Origin: Acetobacter okinawensis
GTDB taxonomy: Bacteria; Pseudomonadota; Alphaproteobacteria; Acetobacterales; Acetobacteraceae
Assembly: GCF_002153655.1 (NCBI RefSeq)
Contig: NZ_JOPJ01000014.1
Coordinates: 55,958-119,957, forward strand
DNA: 64,000 bases
Direction of reading: 5' to 3'
Shown: in pieces, positions 1 through 8,898 of the stretch
How positions within the stretch are numbered: position 1 is the stretch's first letter
Layout of the letters: the number at the start of each line of letters is the position of its first letter
Notes under the pieces: model-generated
Databases searched by the model: none
What the model was told of the DNA's origin: nothing
Seen by the model: only the letters and a program-made list of their open reading frames with translations
Translations under genes and position numbers: made by a program

Positions 1-955
1 CATGGCTATGGGCAAGCCGGGTGATACCGTGCTGGGCATGAGCCTTGCTGCTGGTGGCCACCTGACCCACGGTGCAGCCCCCAACTATTCTGGCAAATGG
101 TTCAATGCCGTGCAGTATGGCGTGCGCCAGCAGGACGGCATTCTGGACTATGACCAGATGGAAAGCCTTGCGCGCGAACACAAGCCCTCCATTATTGTGG
201 CTGGTGGTTCTGCCTATCCCCGCATTATCGACTTTGCCCGTTTCCGCCGCATTGCGGACGAAGTGGGTGCGCAGCTTATGGTCGATATGGCCCATTTTGC
301 TGGTCTGGTGGCTGCGGGTCTGTACCCCAACCCGCTGGAATATGCAGATGTGGTAACGTCCACGACCCACAAAACCCTGCGCGGCCCGCGCGGTGGCGTG
401 ATCCTGACCAACAGCGAAGCGTTGGCCAAAAAGATCAACTCCGCTGTGTTCCCCGGTCTGCAGGGCGGCCCGCTCATGCATGTTATTGCAGGCAAGGCCG
501 TGGCGTTTGGTGAAGCCCTGCGCCCTGAGTTCAAGGAATACCAGAAAGCGGTGCAGAAGAACGCTGCCGTGCTGGCCGAAGTTCTGGTGGAACGCGGGTT
601 TGACATTGTGACGGGTGGCACGGATTCCCACCTGCTGCTCGTGGACCTGCGCCCCAAAAAGGTGACCGGCAAGGCTGCCGAGCAGGCTCTGGAGCGTGCA
701 GGTATTACGGCCAACAAAAACGCCATTCCGTTTGACCCCGAAAAACCCGCCATTACCTCTGGCGTGCGTCTGGGTAGTCCGGCAGCGACCGCACGCGGCT
801 TCCGTGAGGAAGAGTTCCGTCAGGTCGGTGAAATGATTGATGAAGTGCTGACAGCCCTTGCCGCTTCCGGTGGTGAAGGGGATGCGGTGGTGGAAAACGC
901 AGTGCATGAACGTGTGAAAGCCCTGTGCGCGCGCTTCCCCATTTATTCGCGTTAA
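1..955 (+). CDS. glyA: Serine hydroxymethyltransferase, C-terminal part (5' end outside window)
   Basis: PLP enzyme interconverting serine and glycine with tetrahydrofolate, the main source of one-carbon units. The reading frame is already open at the left edge. The visible 317 residues start at the family segment [18 protein letters not shown], so roughly the first 100 residues lie outside. The PLP-binding Lys is K124 of the visible part, in [12 protein letters not shown]; the Asp that contacts the pyridine nitrogen is in VDMAHFAGL (D95). The end is intact and a strong terminator follows about 30 bp later. The first visible Met is internal, not the start. Identity is secure from motifs and the uninterrupted family match. 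Confidence 0.97.
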   Translation, partial: MAMGKPGDTVLGMSLAAGGHLTHGAAPNYSGKWFNAVQYGVRQQDGILDYDQMESLAREHKPSIIVAGGSAYPRIIDFARFRRIADEVGAQLMVDMAHFAGLVAAGLYPNPLEYADVVTSTTHKTLRGPRGGVILTNSEALAKKINSAVFPGLQGGPLMHVIAGKAVAFGEALRPEFKEYQKAVQKNAAVLAEVLVERGFDIVTGGTDSHLLLVDLRPKKVTGKAAEQALERAGITANKNAIPFDPEKPAITSGVRLGSPAATARGFREEEFRQVGEMIDEVLTALAASGGEGDAVVENAVHERVKALCARFPIYSR

Positions 956-982
956 GTCTTCGCTTTTAGCGGTAAGGTTATT

Positions 983-1016
983 AAAAAGGCGCGAGAGGCT
1001 TCTCCCGCGCCTTTTT
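983..1016 (+). terminator. Rho-independent terminator of glyA
   Basis: Arms AAAAAGGCGC (983-992) and GCGCCTTTTT (1007-1016) enclose a partly paired interior and the right arm ends in five T. It lies about 30 bp after the glyA stop. Confidence 0.9.
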
Positions 1017-1269
1017 GGTGACTGGAGAAGTCCTGGAGTTTGTATCGGCCATAGCAGGTCGTTTGTAAGCATGCCTTCCCTGTGAGTGGTAACAGTCCTG
1101 CCTGATAGGCTCAGGGATTATCTTTTGGCTGGTATGCTGTTTTAAAGCATGAGCGTAATCCCGAATGCCGTGGTTCAGATCGATTTTTTGAAAAACTGTT
1201 GCAGGCTTTAAAAGATATGTCGCTCATTACCGGCAACATTTTTTGCGCAAGTATTCCAGAGTGGTTGAA
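1017..1269. other. Intergenic region at the left border of the AT-rich block
   Basis: Together with the glyA terminator this forms a gap of just over 300 bp without a gene. Composition turns A/T-rich from about 1130. I see no RNA gene, repeat or clear promoter. An in-frame TTG at 1243 could extend the next gene by nine residues, but the ATG at 1270 is a better start. Confidence 0.5.
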
Positions 1270-2880
1270 ATGAATAATTATTTTCTTAAAAACAATAAAA
1301 AAATAAAAAATCTGATTCTGCTTGTATCTTGGTCTCTTGTTGCGGTGTTTCTGATTTTTCATCATGCCATGTGGCGTGATGAAGTGCGTAATTTCATGCT
1401 TGCTATCGGGACAACATCAAGGATTCACCTTTTGGGGAATCCTCATCCATTTTTGATGTATAAAATAGAACAATTTTTTTATTGGATTACGGACTCTTAT
1501 CGGGTTTTGCCAATTTCTTCATTTTTCATTTCATTTTTAACATTATTTATAGTTATTTTTCTTTCACCATTTAATTTCAAAATTAAAATGATGATGGCAT
1601 TTGGCTATCCATTACTGTACGAATATACTGTTATGTGCAGAAATTATGGAGTGAGCGCTCTGCTTATGCTTACTCTTCCATTGGTTATGAATAACAAAAA
1701 GTATAAATATATACTGAGTGGACCAATACTATTTTTTCTGGCTAACACCAATGTTCATTCATCTCTTATTGTTCTGGCGTTCTCATGCCTTTGGCCATTA
1801 AGCGCTTGGTATCAGAATGGGAAAAAATGGACTGACGATACACGCAAAACGGTCATGAATAGCATGGTGGGTATTCTTGGTTTTTGTGTGTGTTTTGGAA
1901 CAATTTATCCAACGCGCTATGATCTGGCTGCAGTGCGTCCAATAAAAATTGCATTCAATCATGATTTTTATTTTTTTCAGCACTTAACGTTCTATGATTT
2001 TAAAGATTATATTTTTTCGTATTTAGGTCATGGCCCATTATCAAAGTCTGTATATAAAATTCTAAGTATAATATCATATCTTTCTATTGCGCTTTCTACC
2101 TTAATGCTTTGGGGTGATGTTTTTTTGTTTTCCGTTGCCATTTTGGTAATGGTGGGACTCTCTGTTTTCTTTTACGTCGTATATCCGGGGGAATACAGGC
2201 ATCAGGCTCTGTGGATCATGCTTGTTTTTGCATTGGCATGGATGAAAAAAAATAATGTTCAGGCAGTTCATAAAAAAACGATCAATAATATCGGGGTTGC
2301 ATCTTTTTATACAATGCTCGGTATCCAGTGTCTGTTGTCTTTTCTCTTGAGTTTTCATGAGTTGATCGAACCCAATAGTAGGTCAAAAGAGTTCTATGCG
2401 TTTATGAAAATGCATGATGATATTAAAGAGTCACCAATGCTGTCGTCTCTGGATTACACATTGGAGGCAATGCCATATTACACAAAAAAACCAGTCTTTA
2501 TGATGTCTTTGAATGATTTTGACTATGTTGTTCCATATCGCGGCGTCTTTAATTACAGTTTGGATGATCTGCTGACTGCCGCGCAAAAACTGGCGGCCTG
2601 CTCTGAATATCCTCCGTTAATTTTAATTGTGAATGATTCAAATAAAACAAAAGAATTCACCTCAAAAATAACCAATATAATGGATGAGGATCAGGAGGAG
2701 TCTGTGCGACATTATATGTATAACCAATGGACGTTTACAATTACATCTGAACAGAAAAAGAGATTTTTAATGAATGCTCACGAGATTGCGCGTTACCCCA
2801 ATGGATATCTGGAAGATGGATTTGTCGTGTATAAACTGAACGTGCAAAATGTACCGAAGACTACATGTGAGAAAAAATGA
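1270..2880 (+). CDS. Polytopic membrane protein, GT-C/mannosyltransferase-like, unknown specificity
   Basis: A 536-residue protein with about ten hydrophobic segments, the first at residues 14-33. It is followed directly by a W-R-D-E motif (W35, D37, E38) at the start of the first periplasmic loop. This layout, with an aromatic-acidic motif after TM1 and a later NTNVHSS segment inside a TM bundle, resembles uncharacterised GT-C-like integral membrane proteins that use lipid-linked sugars. The residues after about 370 look soluble. ATG 1270 is preceded by AGAGTGG; a TTG at 1243 would add nine residues. The gene is strikingly A/T-rich with A/T-ending codons, unlike its neighbours, which suggests horizontal acquisition. 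The GT2 gene downstream is the probable partner. A glycosyltransferase role is inference. Confidence 0.72.
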   Translation: MNNYFLKNNKKIKNLILLVSWSLVAVFLIFHHAMWRDEVRNFMLAIGTTSRIHLLGNPHPFLMYKIEQFFYWITDSYRVLPISSFFISFLTLFIVIFLSPFNFKIKMMMAFGYPLLYEYTVMCRNYGVSALLMLTLPLVMNNKKYKYILSGPILFFLANTNVHSSLIVLAFSCLWPLSAWYQNGKKWTDDTRKTVMNSMVGILGFCVCFGTIYPTRYDLAAVRPIKIAFNHDFYFFQHLTFYDFKDYIFSYLGHGPLSKSVYKILSIISYLSIALSTLMLWGDVFLFSVAILVMVGLSVFFYVVYPGEYRHQALWIMLVFALAWMKKNNVQAVHKKTINNIGVASFYTMLGIQCLLSFLLSFHELIEPNSRSKEFYAFMKMHDDIKESPMLSSLDYTLEAMPYYTKKPVFMMSLNDFDYVVPYRGVFNYSLDDLLTAAQKLAACSEYPPLILIVNDSNKTKEFTSKITNIMDEDQEESVRHYMYNQWTFTITSEQKKRFLMNAHEIARYPNGYLEDGFVVYKLNVQNVPKTTCEKK

Positions 2881-3008
2881 ATTTTATGAAACAGCATATA
2901 CAAAACGGAGGAAATCAAATAAATATCTGCCAAAGGATTGGGCTGCGTGGGCGGTGTAAAACAGGAATATGTTGTTTTTATATCATATAATAGAGTGCAA
3001 ATAGTTCC

Positions 3009-4004
3009 ATGGGTATTTTGAATTTATTTCCATCTGATATCAAAGTCGTTGTTTTAATTCCGTGCTATAATGAGGAGGTAACTATTGCCTCTGTTGTTAA
3101 CGGTTTCCGGGCGGCTCTGCCAAATGCGTCCATTTATGTTTACGATAATAACTCTACGGATCAGACAGTAAAATTGGCCCGCGCAGCAGGTGCAATTGTA
3201 AGATCGGAACCTCTTCAGGGCAAAGGTTTTGTGATCCGGAGGATGTTCTCCGATATTGATGCCGACTTCTATGTTCTGGTGGATGGGGATGCAACCTATG
3301 ACCCGGGCTCTGCGCCAGAGATGCTTGGTATGGCTTACGGTCATGGGTTGGATATGGTGAACGGCGCGCGGGTAACTGACCGTGTGGAGGCTTACAGGCG
3401 CGGCCATGTTCTTGGTAACAGGGTTTTAACCGGGCTTGTCACAAGTGTATTCGGGCGCAGACTGTCAGATATGCTTTCTGGCTACCGGGTTTTTTCCCGT
3501 AGATTTGTAAAATCTTTTCCCGCACTTTCTTCGGGGTTTGAGACGGAAACAGAATTTACAGTGCATGCGCTTGAACTGGCGATGCCTATTGGTGAACTGC
3601 CTACCCGCTACGTGGAACGTCCGCCGGGTTCTGCGTCCAAACTCAATACGTATCGCGATGGTTTTCGTATTCTGGGGATGATTATTAACCTGGTTAAACA
3701 GGAACGGCCTTTGATGTTTTTTAGCATCCTATGCGTCATTATGCTGGTGTGTGGCATGGGGCTGGGTATTCCTGTCGTCTTGGATTTTTTCCACACCGGG
3801 TTAGTGCAGCGTTTGCCTACGGCATTGTTGGCAACGGGTTTGGTTATATTGGCCGCTTTGTCCATAGGGTGTGGACTTGTGCTGGATAGTGTTGCATTGG
3901 GCCGCCGGGAAGCAAAGCGTCTTGCTTATCTGGCCCTGCCTGCTCCTCCACGTATGCCCGATGAGCCGGTCATTGCAATGTCTTCTGCGGTTTCTGAGCC
4001 TTAA
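3009..4004 (+). CDS. Family 2 glycosyltransferase with C-terminal membrane anchor (DPM/GtrB-like)
   Basis: A 331-residue GT2 enzyme, probably moving a sugar from a nucleotide donor to a polyprenyl phosphate or a glycan. The GT-A domain shows IPCYNEE (17-23), DNNSTD (46-51) and the metal-binding DGDATYDP (92-99), then LSGYRVFSRRF and RPPGSASKLNTYRDGF. Two hydrophobic helices near residues 234-257 and 269-296 anchor it. It starts 128 bp after the AT-rich membrane-protein gene on the same strand; together they could make and use a lipid-linked sugar (inference). No strong ribosome-binding site is visible before ATG 3009. Base composition is intermediate between the AT-rich gene and the rest of the window. 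Confidence 0.88.
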   Translation: MGILNLFPSDIKVVVLIPCYNEEVTIASVVNGFRAALPNASIYVYDNNSTDQTVKLARAAGAIVRSEPLQGKGFVIRRMFSDIDADFYVLVDGDATYDPGSAPEMLGMAYGHGLDMVNGARVTDRVEAYRRGHVLGNRVLTGLVTSVFGRRLSDMLSGYRVFSRRFVKSFPALSSGFETETEFTVHALELAMPIGELPTRYVERPPGSASKLNTYRDGFRILGMIINLVKQERPLMFFSILCVIMLVCGMGLGIPVVLDFFHTGLVQRLPTALLATGLVILAALSIGCGLVLDSVALGRREAKRLAYLALPAPPRMPDEPVIAMSSAVSEP

Positions 4005-4037
4005 GATTAAGGGTCACGTTGTGTATGACAGTTCGTC

Positions 4038-4059
4038 GCTTCCGCGTTGACGCGGAGGC
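4038..4059 (+). other. Short hairpin upstream of the DEAD-box gene
   Basis: A 9-bp stem with one wobble (core TCCGCG 4041-4046, CGCGGA 4051-4056) around a TTGA loop, 34 bp after the GT2 stop. There is no T-run, so it is not a classic terminator. It could end the GT2 transcript or lie in the leader of the helicase mRNA. Confidence 0.4.
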
Positions 4060-4144
4060 TCACCCCCCGTAAATCTCTGCTTCCCCGAACCCAGCGAAGC
4101 CCGAAACGGCGCAGCCTGATTAGCGCCGGAGGCGCTGCGTGACC

Positions 4145-5440
4145 ATGTCCATGACTTTTGCCGACCTTGCCCTGACCCAGCCTTTGCTGGATGCTCTGGC
4201 AGAGGAGGGATATACAAACCCCACTCCCATTCAGGCCCAGTCTATTCCTTTGCTGTTGCAAGGGCGCGACCTGCTGGGCATGGCACAGACCGGCACGGGC
4301 AAAACCGCAGCTTTTGCGCTGCCACTGCTGCATCGTCTGGCGCAAACACCCCGGCCAGCCCCCAAAAATGGGGCGCGTGTGCTGGTGCTGGCCCCCACGC
4401 GCGAGCTTGTCTCCCAGATTGCAGATGGGTTTGAGAGTTTTGGTCGCCACATTAAACCGCGTGTCACCACCATTTTTGGTGGCGTTGCACAAATGCATCA
4501 GGTCAATGCGCTCAAGGACGGGGTGGATATTATTGTTGCAGCCCCCGGCCGCCTGCTGGACCTGGTGGAGCAGGGGCTGTGCGACCTGTCCCAACTGGAA
4601 GCCTTGGTGCTGGATGAGGCTGACCAGATGCTGGACATGGGTTTTGCCAAACCGATCGAGCGTATTGTAGCCACCCTGCCGCAGGAGCGGCATACGGTGC
4701 TGCTGTCTGCAACAATGCCCAAATCCATTGCCGCATTAGCCGAGAGCCTGCTGCGTGACCCTGCAAAGGTGGAGATTGCTCCCCCCTCCACCACGGTGGA
4801 CCGGATTGAGCAGTCGGTCATGTTCATGGACGCGGCCAACAAAAAGGAAGCTCTTTTATCCCTGCTGCAAACGCCGGACATGGGGCAGGCGGTGGTCTTT
4901 ACCTTGCAAAAGAACATTGCCAACGAAGTGTGCGCTTTTATTACTGACGCGGGCATTACGGCCGAAGCCCTGCATGGCAACAAGTCGCAGGGCCAGCGCG
5001 AGCGTGCTCTGGAGGCTTTTCGCACGGGGGCCGCGCAGGTGCTGGTGGCGACCGACATTGCCGCCCGCGGCATTGATGTGGACACGGTCACGCATGTGTT
5101 CAACCACGACCTGCCAAGCCTGCCAGAAAGCTACGTCCACCGCATTGGCCGCACGGGCCGTGCCGGGCGCAGTGGTTTTGCCATTACCCTGTGTGATGCG
5201 GAACAGCGCGCATGGCTGCACGATGTGGAACGCGAAATTGGTCGCAAGCTGGATGTGCAGGCCGACCACCCCTGGCATTCGGATGCCGCGCAGAACTCCA
5301 CCATGCGTGCTCCCGTGCTGGGTGGCGGGCCAGTCAAGCAGGTCAAGCCGCCGCAGCAAAAGCGTGAGCGCAAAGTATGGACCGAGGAAGAAAAAGCAGC
5401 AGCCCGCGCTGCGGCACAGCAGGCAAAAGCGGGGAGCTGA
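4145..5440 (+). CDS. DEAD-box ATP-dependent RNA helicase, RhlE-like
   Basis: ATP-dependent RNA helicase for RNA remodelling in ribosome assembly or mRNA turnover. All family motifs are present in order: Q motif around FADLALTQPL and PTPIQAQSIP, motif I AQTGTGKT, PTRELV, APGRLLDL, DEAD followed by QMLDMGF, SAT, and the C-terminal HRIGRTGRAGRSG. The tail after the RecA2 domain is short, basic and Ala/Lys-rich (about 60 residues), typical of RhlE-type proteins. A GGAGG at 4128-4132 serves the start; candidates are GTG 4139, ATG 4145 and ATG 4151, and the last gives the most family-like N-terminus. The stop is certain, the start is within four residues. Confidence 0.93.
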   Translation: MSMTFADLALTQPLLDALAEEGYTNPTPIQAQSIPLLLQGRDLLGMAQTGTGKTAAFALPLLHRLAQTPRPAPKNGARVLVLAPTRELVSQIADGFESFGRHIKPRVTTIFGGVAQMHQVNALKDGVDIIVAAPGRLLDLVEQGLCDLSQLEALVLDEADQMLDMGFAKPIERIVATLPQERHTVLLSATMPKSIAALAESLLRDPAKVEIAPPSTTVDRIEQSVMFMDAANKKEALLSLLQTPDMGQAVVFTLQKNIANEVCAFITDAGITAEALHGNKSQGQRERALEAFRTGAAQVLVATDIAARGIDVDTVTHVFNHDLPSLPESYVHRIGRTGRAGRSGFAITLCDAEQRAWLHDVEREIGRKLDVQADHPWHSDAAQNSTMRAPVLGGGPVKQVKPPQQKRERKVWTEEEKAAARAAAQQAKAGS

Positions 5441-5450
5441 ACACCGTCTT

Positions 5451-5495
5451 TGCCGGATGGGCGTCAGGCGTGTCTGTTACGCCTGACGTCCGGCA
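5451..5495. terminator. Large inverted repeat between convergent genes
   Basis: Outer arms TGCCGGA/TCCGGCA and inner arms CGTCAGGCGT/ACGCCTGACG form a stem of about 17 bp around a short loop. It lies between the stops of the DEAD-box gene (+) and the MgtC-family gene (-). No long T-run follows on either strand, so bidirectional termination or mRNA 3'-end protection is inferred from position and symmetry. Confidence 0.6.
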
Positions 5496-5503
5496 GGGGG
5501 CGC

Positions 5504-6220
5504 CTAGTTTTCGCGCTCCGTCAGCCATGTTGCGTGGGTCACGCCCTGCTCGTCCTCCAGACGATTAACCACTTTTTCCAGTTCGTCCGTGTCCAGCACG
5601 TTGCTGCTCAGGGTCGCTGAAATTTCTATACTCCCCTGCGCATGGTCGGAAAGTTCGACTTCCGCTACGGGAAAGCGGGCCTCTTCCAGCCTGTCTACAA
5701 TAAGGTCACGCAACTGGCCCGCATGGGCGTGGTCGGTGAGCACGCTGACAGAGTAAGTGGCCTCCTCCGACTGGCTGGCAACGGGAATACGGTCAATTGC
5801 CCGCACAAGTGGGCGCAGCAGGGTGTTGCCCGCGATAATAAAGAGCGTGAGCATACCGGCTTCTGCCACCATGTCGGTGCCGGAGCAGGCCCCTACGGCA
5901 GCAGAGCACCACAATGTGGCCGCCGTGTTGAGGCCGCGCACATTGGCGCCGTCCTTCATAATCACCCCGGCCCCCAGAAAACCCACGCCAGAGACAACAT
6001 AGGCAATAACCCGCACCGCATCTGCGCTGCCTGCCAGATGCTGGGCCAGATCCACAAAGGCTGCGGCCCCAAGGGCGACCAGCGCATTGGTGCGCAGGCC
6101 CGCCGTACGCTGCCGGTACTGCCGCTCTGCACCAATGAGCGTGCCAAAAACAAAGGCGGACATGTAGCTGATAAACGTATCGCGAAAAGAATGTGGATCG
6201 AACGTGGTGATAAAATGCAT
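5504..6220 (-). CDS. MgtC/SapB family inner-membrane protein
   Basis: A 238-residue membrane protein. The N-terminal half has about four hydrophobic helices and the family signature GTLIGAERQYRQRTAGLRTN, then SGVGFLGAGVIMKDG and VRGLNTAATLWCSAAVG. The C-terminal part (about 140-238) is soluble and ACT-like. Members are linked to Mg2+ limitation, acid stress and modulation of the F-type ATPase; which applies here cannot be read from sequence. It stands alone, convergent with the helicase gene and separated from the next minus-strand gene by about 120 bp. No Mg2+-sensing leader is evident. Confidence 0.9.
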   Translation of the reverse strand: MHFITTFDPHSFRDTFISYMSAFVFGTLIGAERQYRQRTAGLRTNALVALGAAAFVDLAQHLAGSADAVRVIAYVVSGVGFLGAGVIMKDGANVRGLNTAATLWCSAAVGACSGTDMVAEAGMLTLFIIAGNTLLRPLVRAIDRIPVASQSEEATYSVSVLTDHAHAGQLRDLIVDRLEEARFPVAEVELSDHAQGSIEISATLSSNVLDTDELEKVVNRLEDEQGVTHATWLTEREN

Positions 6221-6341
6221 CGGGTGGCATTCCCATTAAAATACGGTGCTGGAGCATGCGTTATGCGCTTGTCGCAGGGCAGGGTGCTCAGGGATGCTGC
6301 AGGTGTCAAGCTGTGGTGGCAGGTCTGTTTTGTGCGGCGGA

Positions 6342-7400
6342 TTAAAGAATGCGCGCAAGCCGTACAGCGGTGTGCCCACGGCGGGGGCGCAGGTTGGGTA
6401 TGACCAGCATACAATTGTCGTAAGGCGTGCGAATTTCGTCCATGCCGTCCACGGCAATAAGCGTGCCTGCATGTTGGATAACCTCGCCCCCCGTAAAGGG
6501 GCGGAGGAAGGCAAACCCCGCCGTGTGTGCCTCCACGCAGTCGGTGACCATGGCGCAGATGTTGGAGGCAGAGGTGCTGTGTTGCGAAGGTATGGTGGTG
6601 CCAGAACTGACGCAGTCTTTGGGGAGCATGCCGTTCTGGGCCAGAAAAACGCGGGCCGTGGTCTCGCTTTGCACAACAGCACTCCGGGCCCAGTGTTGCC
6701 CGGCTTCCAGCAGGCAGGCGCGCGCGGTGCCTACAGGGTCGGAAAAGCGCGTGTAATCAATCAGCCGCGTGCCTGTGGGGTGCCCCTGATCAAGCACAAC
6801 CTGCAAGGGGGTGGGCTGGGCATGCGCCAAGGCATTGGCCATAAGCAGGTTCCGCTCGGCCATGCTGGTGAGCAGCAGGGTTGCGGAGGGCCACGTCATG
6901 GAGTGCAGGTCAAGCAGGACATCCACAGTGTCGATTACGGGTACAAGCTCGCGCACCCGGCGCATTTCCAGCGATGTATGCTCAGACCGAATGAGTTCAG
7001 GCATCCACAGCCTGTTCATGTCCTCCTCAATATAGCGGCATTGGGAGGGGCGGCGCAGGTCGAACGCCGCATAAGCATCCAGATTAAGAAAAATCAGGCT
7101 CAGCCGCCCATATGGGGGGCTGGGCGGGTTGGCCAGCAGGCTGACCAGAGCCTGTGCTCCAGCATACTCGTTACCATGCATGAGTGCCGTAATGGCAACA
7201 TGGGGGCCGGGCTTATGGCTTTCAAAATGATGCACACCTTTTATGCCGCAGTTGCCCTGCACCCATGGTGTCAGGTCTGGCAACGGCCTCTCGGGGGCGG
7301 CATGGGGGAGTGGTGGCAGGGAAGGGGGCAGGGTCTCGGGCAGGGTGCGAAAACGGTAGGTGTTTTGGCCACTACGGAGGCGTTTGGAAGCGCAGCTCAT
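6342..7400 (-). CDS. Succinylglutamate desuccinylase/aspartoacylase-family (M14-like) metallohydrolase
   Basis: Zinc-dependent deacylase of the AstE/AspA family, which cleaves N-acyl amino acids. The zinc ligands are visible as HGNE in ITALMHGNEYAG and the third His in LLDLHSMTWPS; a DMNR motif lies between them. Other features of an AstE pathway (astA, B, C, D) are absent nearby, so the substrate is unknown. ATG 7400 gives 352 residues; a GTG at 7478 would add 26 residues of low-complexity, unconserved-looking sequence and was not used. It precedes the MgtC gene on the same strand but the spacing argues against tight coupling. Confidence 0.82.
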   Translation of the reverse strand: MSCASKRLRSGQNTYRFRTLPETLPPSLPPLPHAAPERPLPDLTPWVQGNCGIKGVHHFESHKPGPHVAITALMHGNEYAGAQALVSLLANPPSPPYGRLSLIFLNLDAYAAFDLRRPSQCRYIEEDMNRLWMPELIRSEHTSLEMRRVRELVPVIDTVDVLLDLHSMTWPSATLLLTSMAERNLLMANALAHAQPTPLQVVLDQGHPTGTRLIDYTRFSDPVGTARACLLEAGQHWARSAVVQSETTARVFLAQNGMLPKDCVSSGTTIPSQHSTSASNICAMVTDCVEAHTAGFAFLRPFTGGEVIQHAGTLIAVDGMDEIRTPYDNCMLVIPNLRPRRGHTAVRLARIL

Positions 7401-7551
7401 GCTGCTTCGGGTACGCCGTAACGCACCGATGCCCCAAGAGCGCGGTAGAATGGGTGAGGGAGGAAGGAACTGCACCACATAAACCCGAGTATGGTTCGGG
7501 TTGCGCGTGGCTGCAATCCCTCCCGCGTCGGGTTAGGGGTGCTAGCGTGTT

Positions 7552-8766
7552 TTACGTGCGTGCCGGGCGGGGTTTGCCCTGTCGTGCGGTCTGGGCGGCT
7601 ACGGGGGGGAGGGCCTGCTCCGTGCTGAGCACCCGTAGTTTAACATGGGCACCTACCTCCACCTGCCGCAAAAGTTTGCGCTCGGCCCCCGAGCACAGGG
7701 TCAGGGCGGAGCCTTTCTGCCCGGCACGGCCTGTGCGGCCAATGCGGTGCAGATAGGTTTCGGGCAGTTCGGGCACATCGTAATTGATAACCTGCGCAAC
7801 CGAGGCAATATCCAGCCCGCGTGCCGCAACGTCTGTTGCAACGAGAACAAACAGGCGGCCCGAGCCAAAGCTGGCTACCGTGCTGGTGCGTTTGTCCTGC
7901 GTCAGGTCGCCATGCAGGGGGGCTACGGCCAGCCGTGCTTTTTTAAGCGTTGCAGCCAGCACATCCGCCTCGGCCTTGGTGCGGACAAAAACAATGCTGC
8001 GTGTCTTGGGGCTGCGGCCAAAAAAGGTCTTGAGGAAAGCGGTTTTCTGCTCATCTTCCAAAAACAGCACACCCTGACGGATGGCGGGGCGCTCCTCGGG
8101 TGGTTTTTCCACACTCAGTTCAACCGGCTTGTACACAAGGGCGGCCAGCATGGTTTTGCATGCTGGGGGCATGGTGGCAGAAAATGCCAGTGTCTGGCGT
8201 GGTGTGGGCAGGTAGTTGAGGATGGTCCGTGTTTCTTCCTCAAACTCATGGGTGAACAGGCGGTCGCTCTCGTCCATGACCAGTTGAAAACAGTCCGAGA
8301 GGTCGCACGTGCCAGTGCCGATAAAGTCCAGCAGACGGCCCGGCGTTGCAATGAGAATGCGCGTCATGCCGCTGGTCTGGAGCAGTTCGTTACCCTGTTC
8401 GTCGCGGTCTGCGCCACCAAACAGGCAGATTATGGGCAGGTTTGCAGGTTTGGTGCTGGCCGTTTTTTTACCGCTCTCTCCCATACATGCCCTAAAAACC
8501 TTGGCTGTTTGCAACACCAGTTCCCGCGTTGGCACCATAACCAGCAAGGTGCGGGGTTTGCGCGCCTTGAGCAGCCTGTGCAGCATAGGCAGGGCGTATG
8601 CTGCGGTTTTGCCCGTACCGGTCGGGGCAATGGCCAAAATGTCCCGCCCTTCCAGCGCGGGGGGAATGGCGGCAAGCTGGATGGGGGTTGGCTGCACCAT
8701 GCCTGCCTGTTGTGCGTGGGCGCAAAGGGCAGGGGAAAGACCCGTCTCCTTGAAGCTAGCGGACAT
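7552..8766 (-). CDS. DEAD-box RNA helicase (second copy)
   Basis: A 404-residue RNA helicase with motif I APTGTGKTAAYALP, VPTRELVLQ, TPGRLLDF, a DESD variant of the DEAD box in VMDESDRLF, SAT, VATDVAARGLDIASV and HRIGRTGRAGQKG. The DESD variant is seen in other functional DEAD-family proteins. The start is ATG 8766, which has a GAGAAAGG ribosome-binding site; the 54 upstream codons in frame are Cys/His-rich and look non-coding. The C-terminus is basic (AARQTARQGKPRPA-like), consistent with RNA binding. It is divergent from the ELM1-family gene, with about 130 bp between the starts. Confidence 0.92.
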   Translation of the reverse strand: MSASFKETGLSPALCAHAQQAGMVQPTPIQLAAIPPALEGRDILAIAPTGTGKTAAYALPMLHRLLKARKPRTLLVMVPTRELVLQTAKVFRACMGESGKKTASTKPANLPIICLFGGADRDEQGNELLQTSGMTRILIATPGRLLDFIGTGTCDLSDCFQLVMDESDRLFTHEFEEETRTILNYLPTPRQTLAFSATMPPACKTMLAALVYKPVELSVEKPPEERPAIRQGVLFLEDEQKTAFLKTFFGRSPKTRSIVFVRTKAEADVLAATLKKARLAVAPLHGDLTQDKRTSTVASFGSGRLFVLVATDVAARGLDIASVAQVINYDVPELPETYLHRIGRTGRAGQKGSALTLCSGAERKLLRQVEVGAHVKLRVLSTEQALPPVAAQTARQGKPRPART

Positions 8767-8898
8767 AGTGTTGCCTTTCTCGTGGTCTGTAATGCGTACA
8801 AGTGCCTTGCTTTTAAAGGCGATCAGGTTGCAAGGACAAAGCAGGCCATGCAGCGCGCATGGTTGCAAAGGCCGATGTGTAGCGGAGGAATGCGCGTT

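Noticed and set aside
7645..8898. A long plus-strand open frame leading into the ELM1-family gene
   Set aside because: It is antisense to the second DEAD-box helicase, which has all motifs; the frame is open only because of GC-rich codon bias. The gene starts at 8899 with its own ribosome-binding site.
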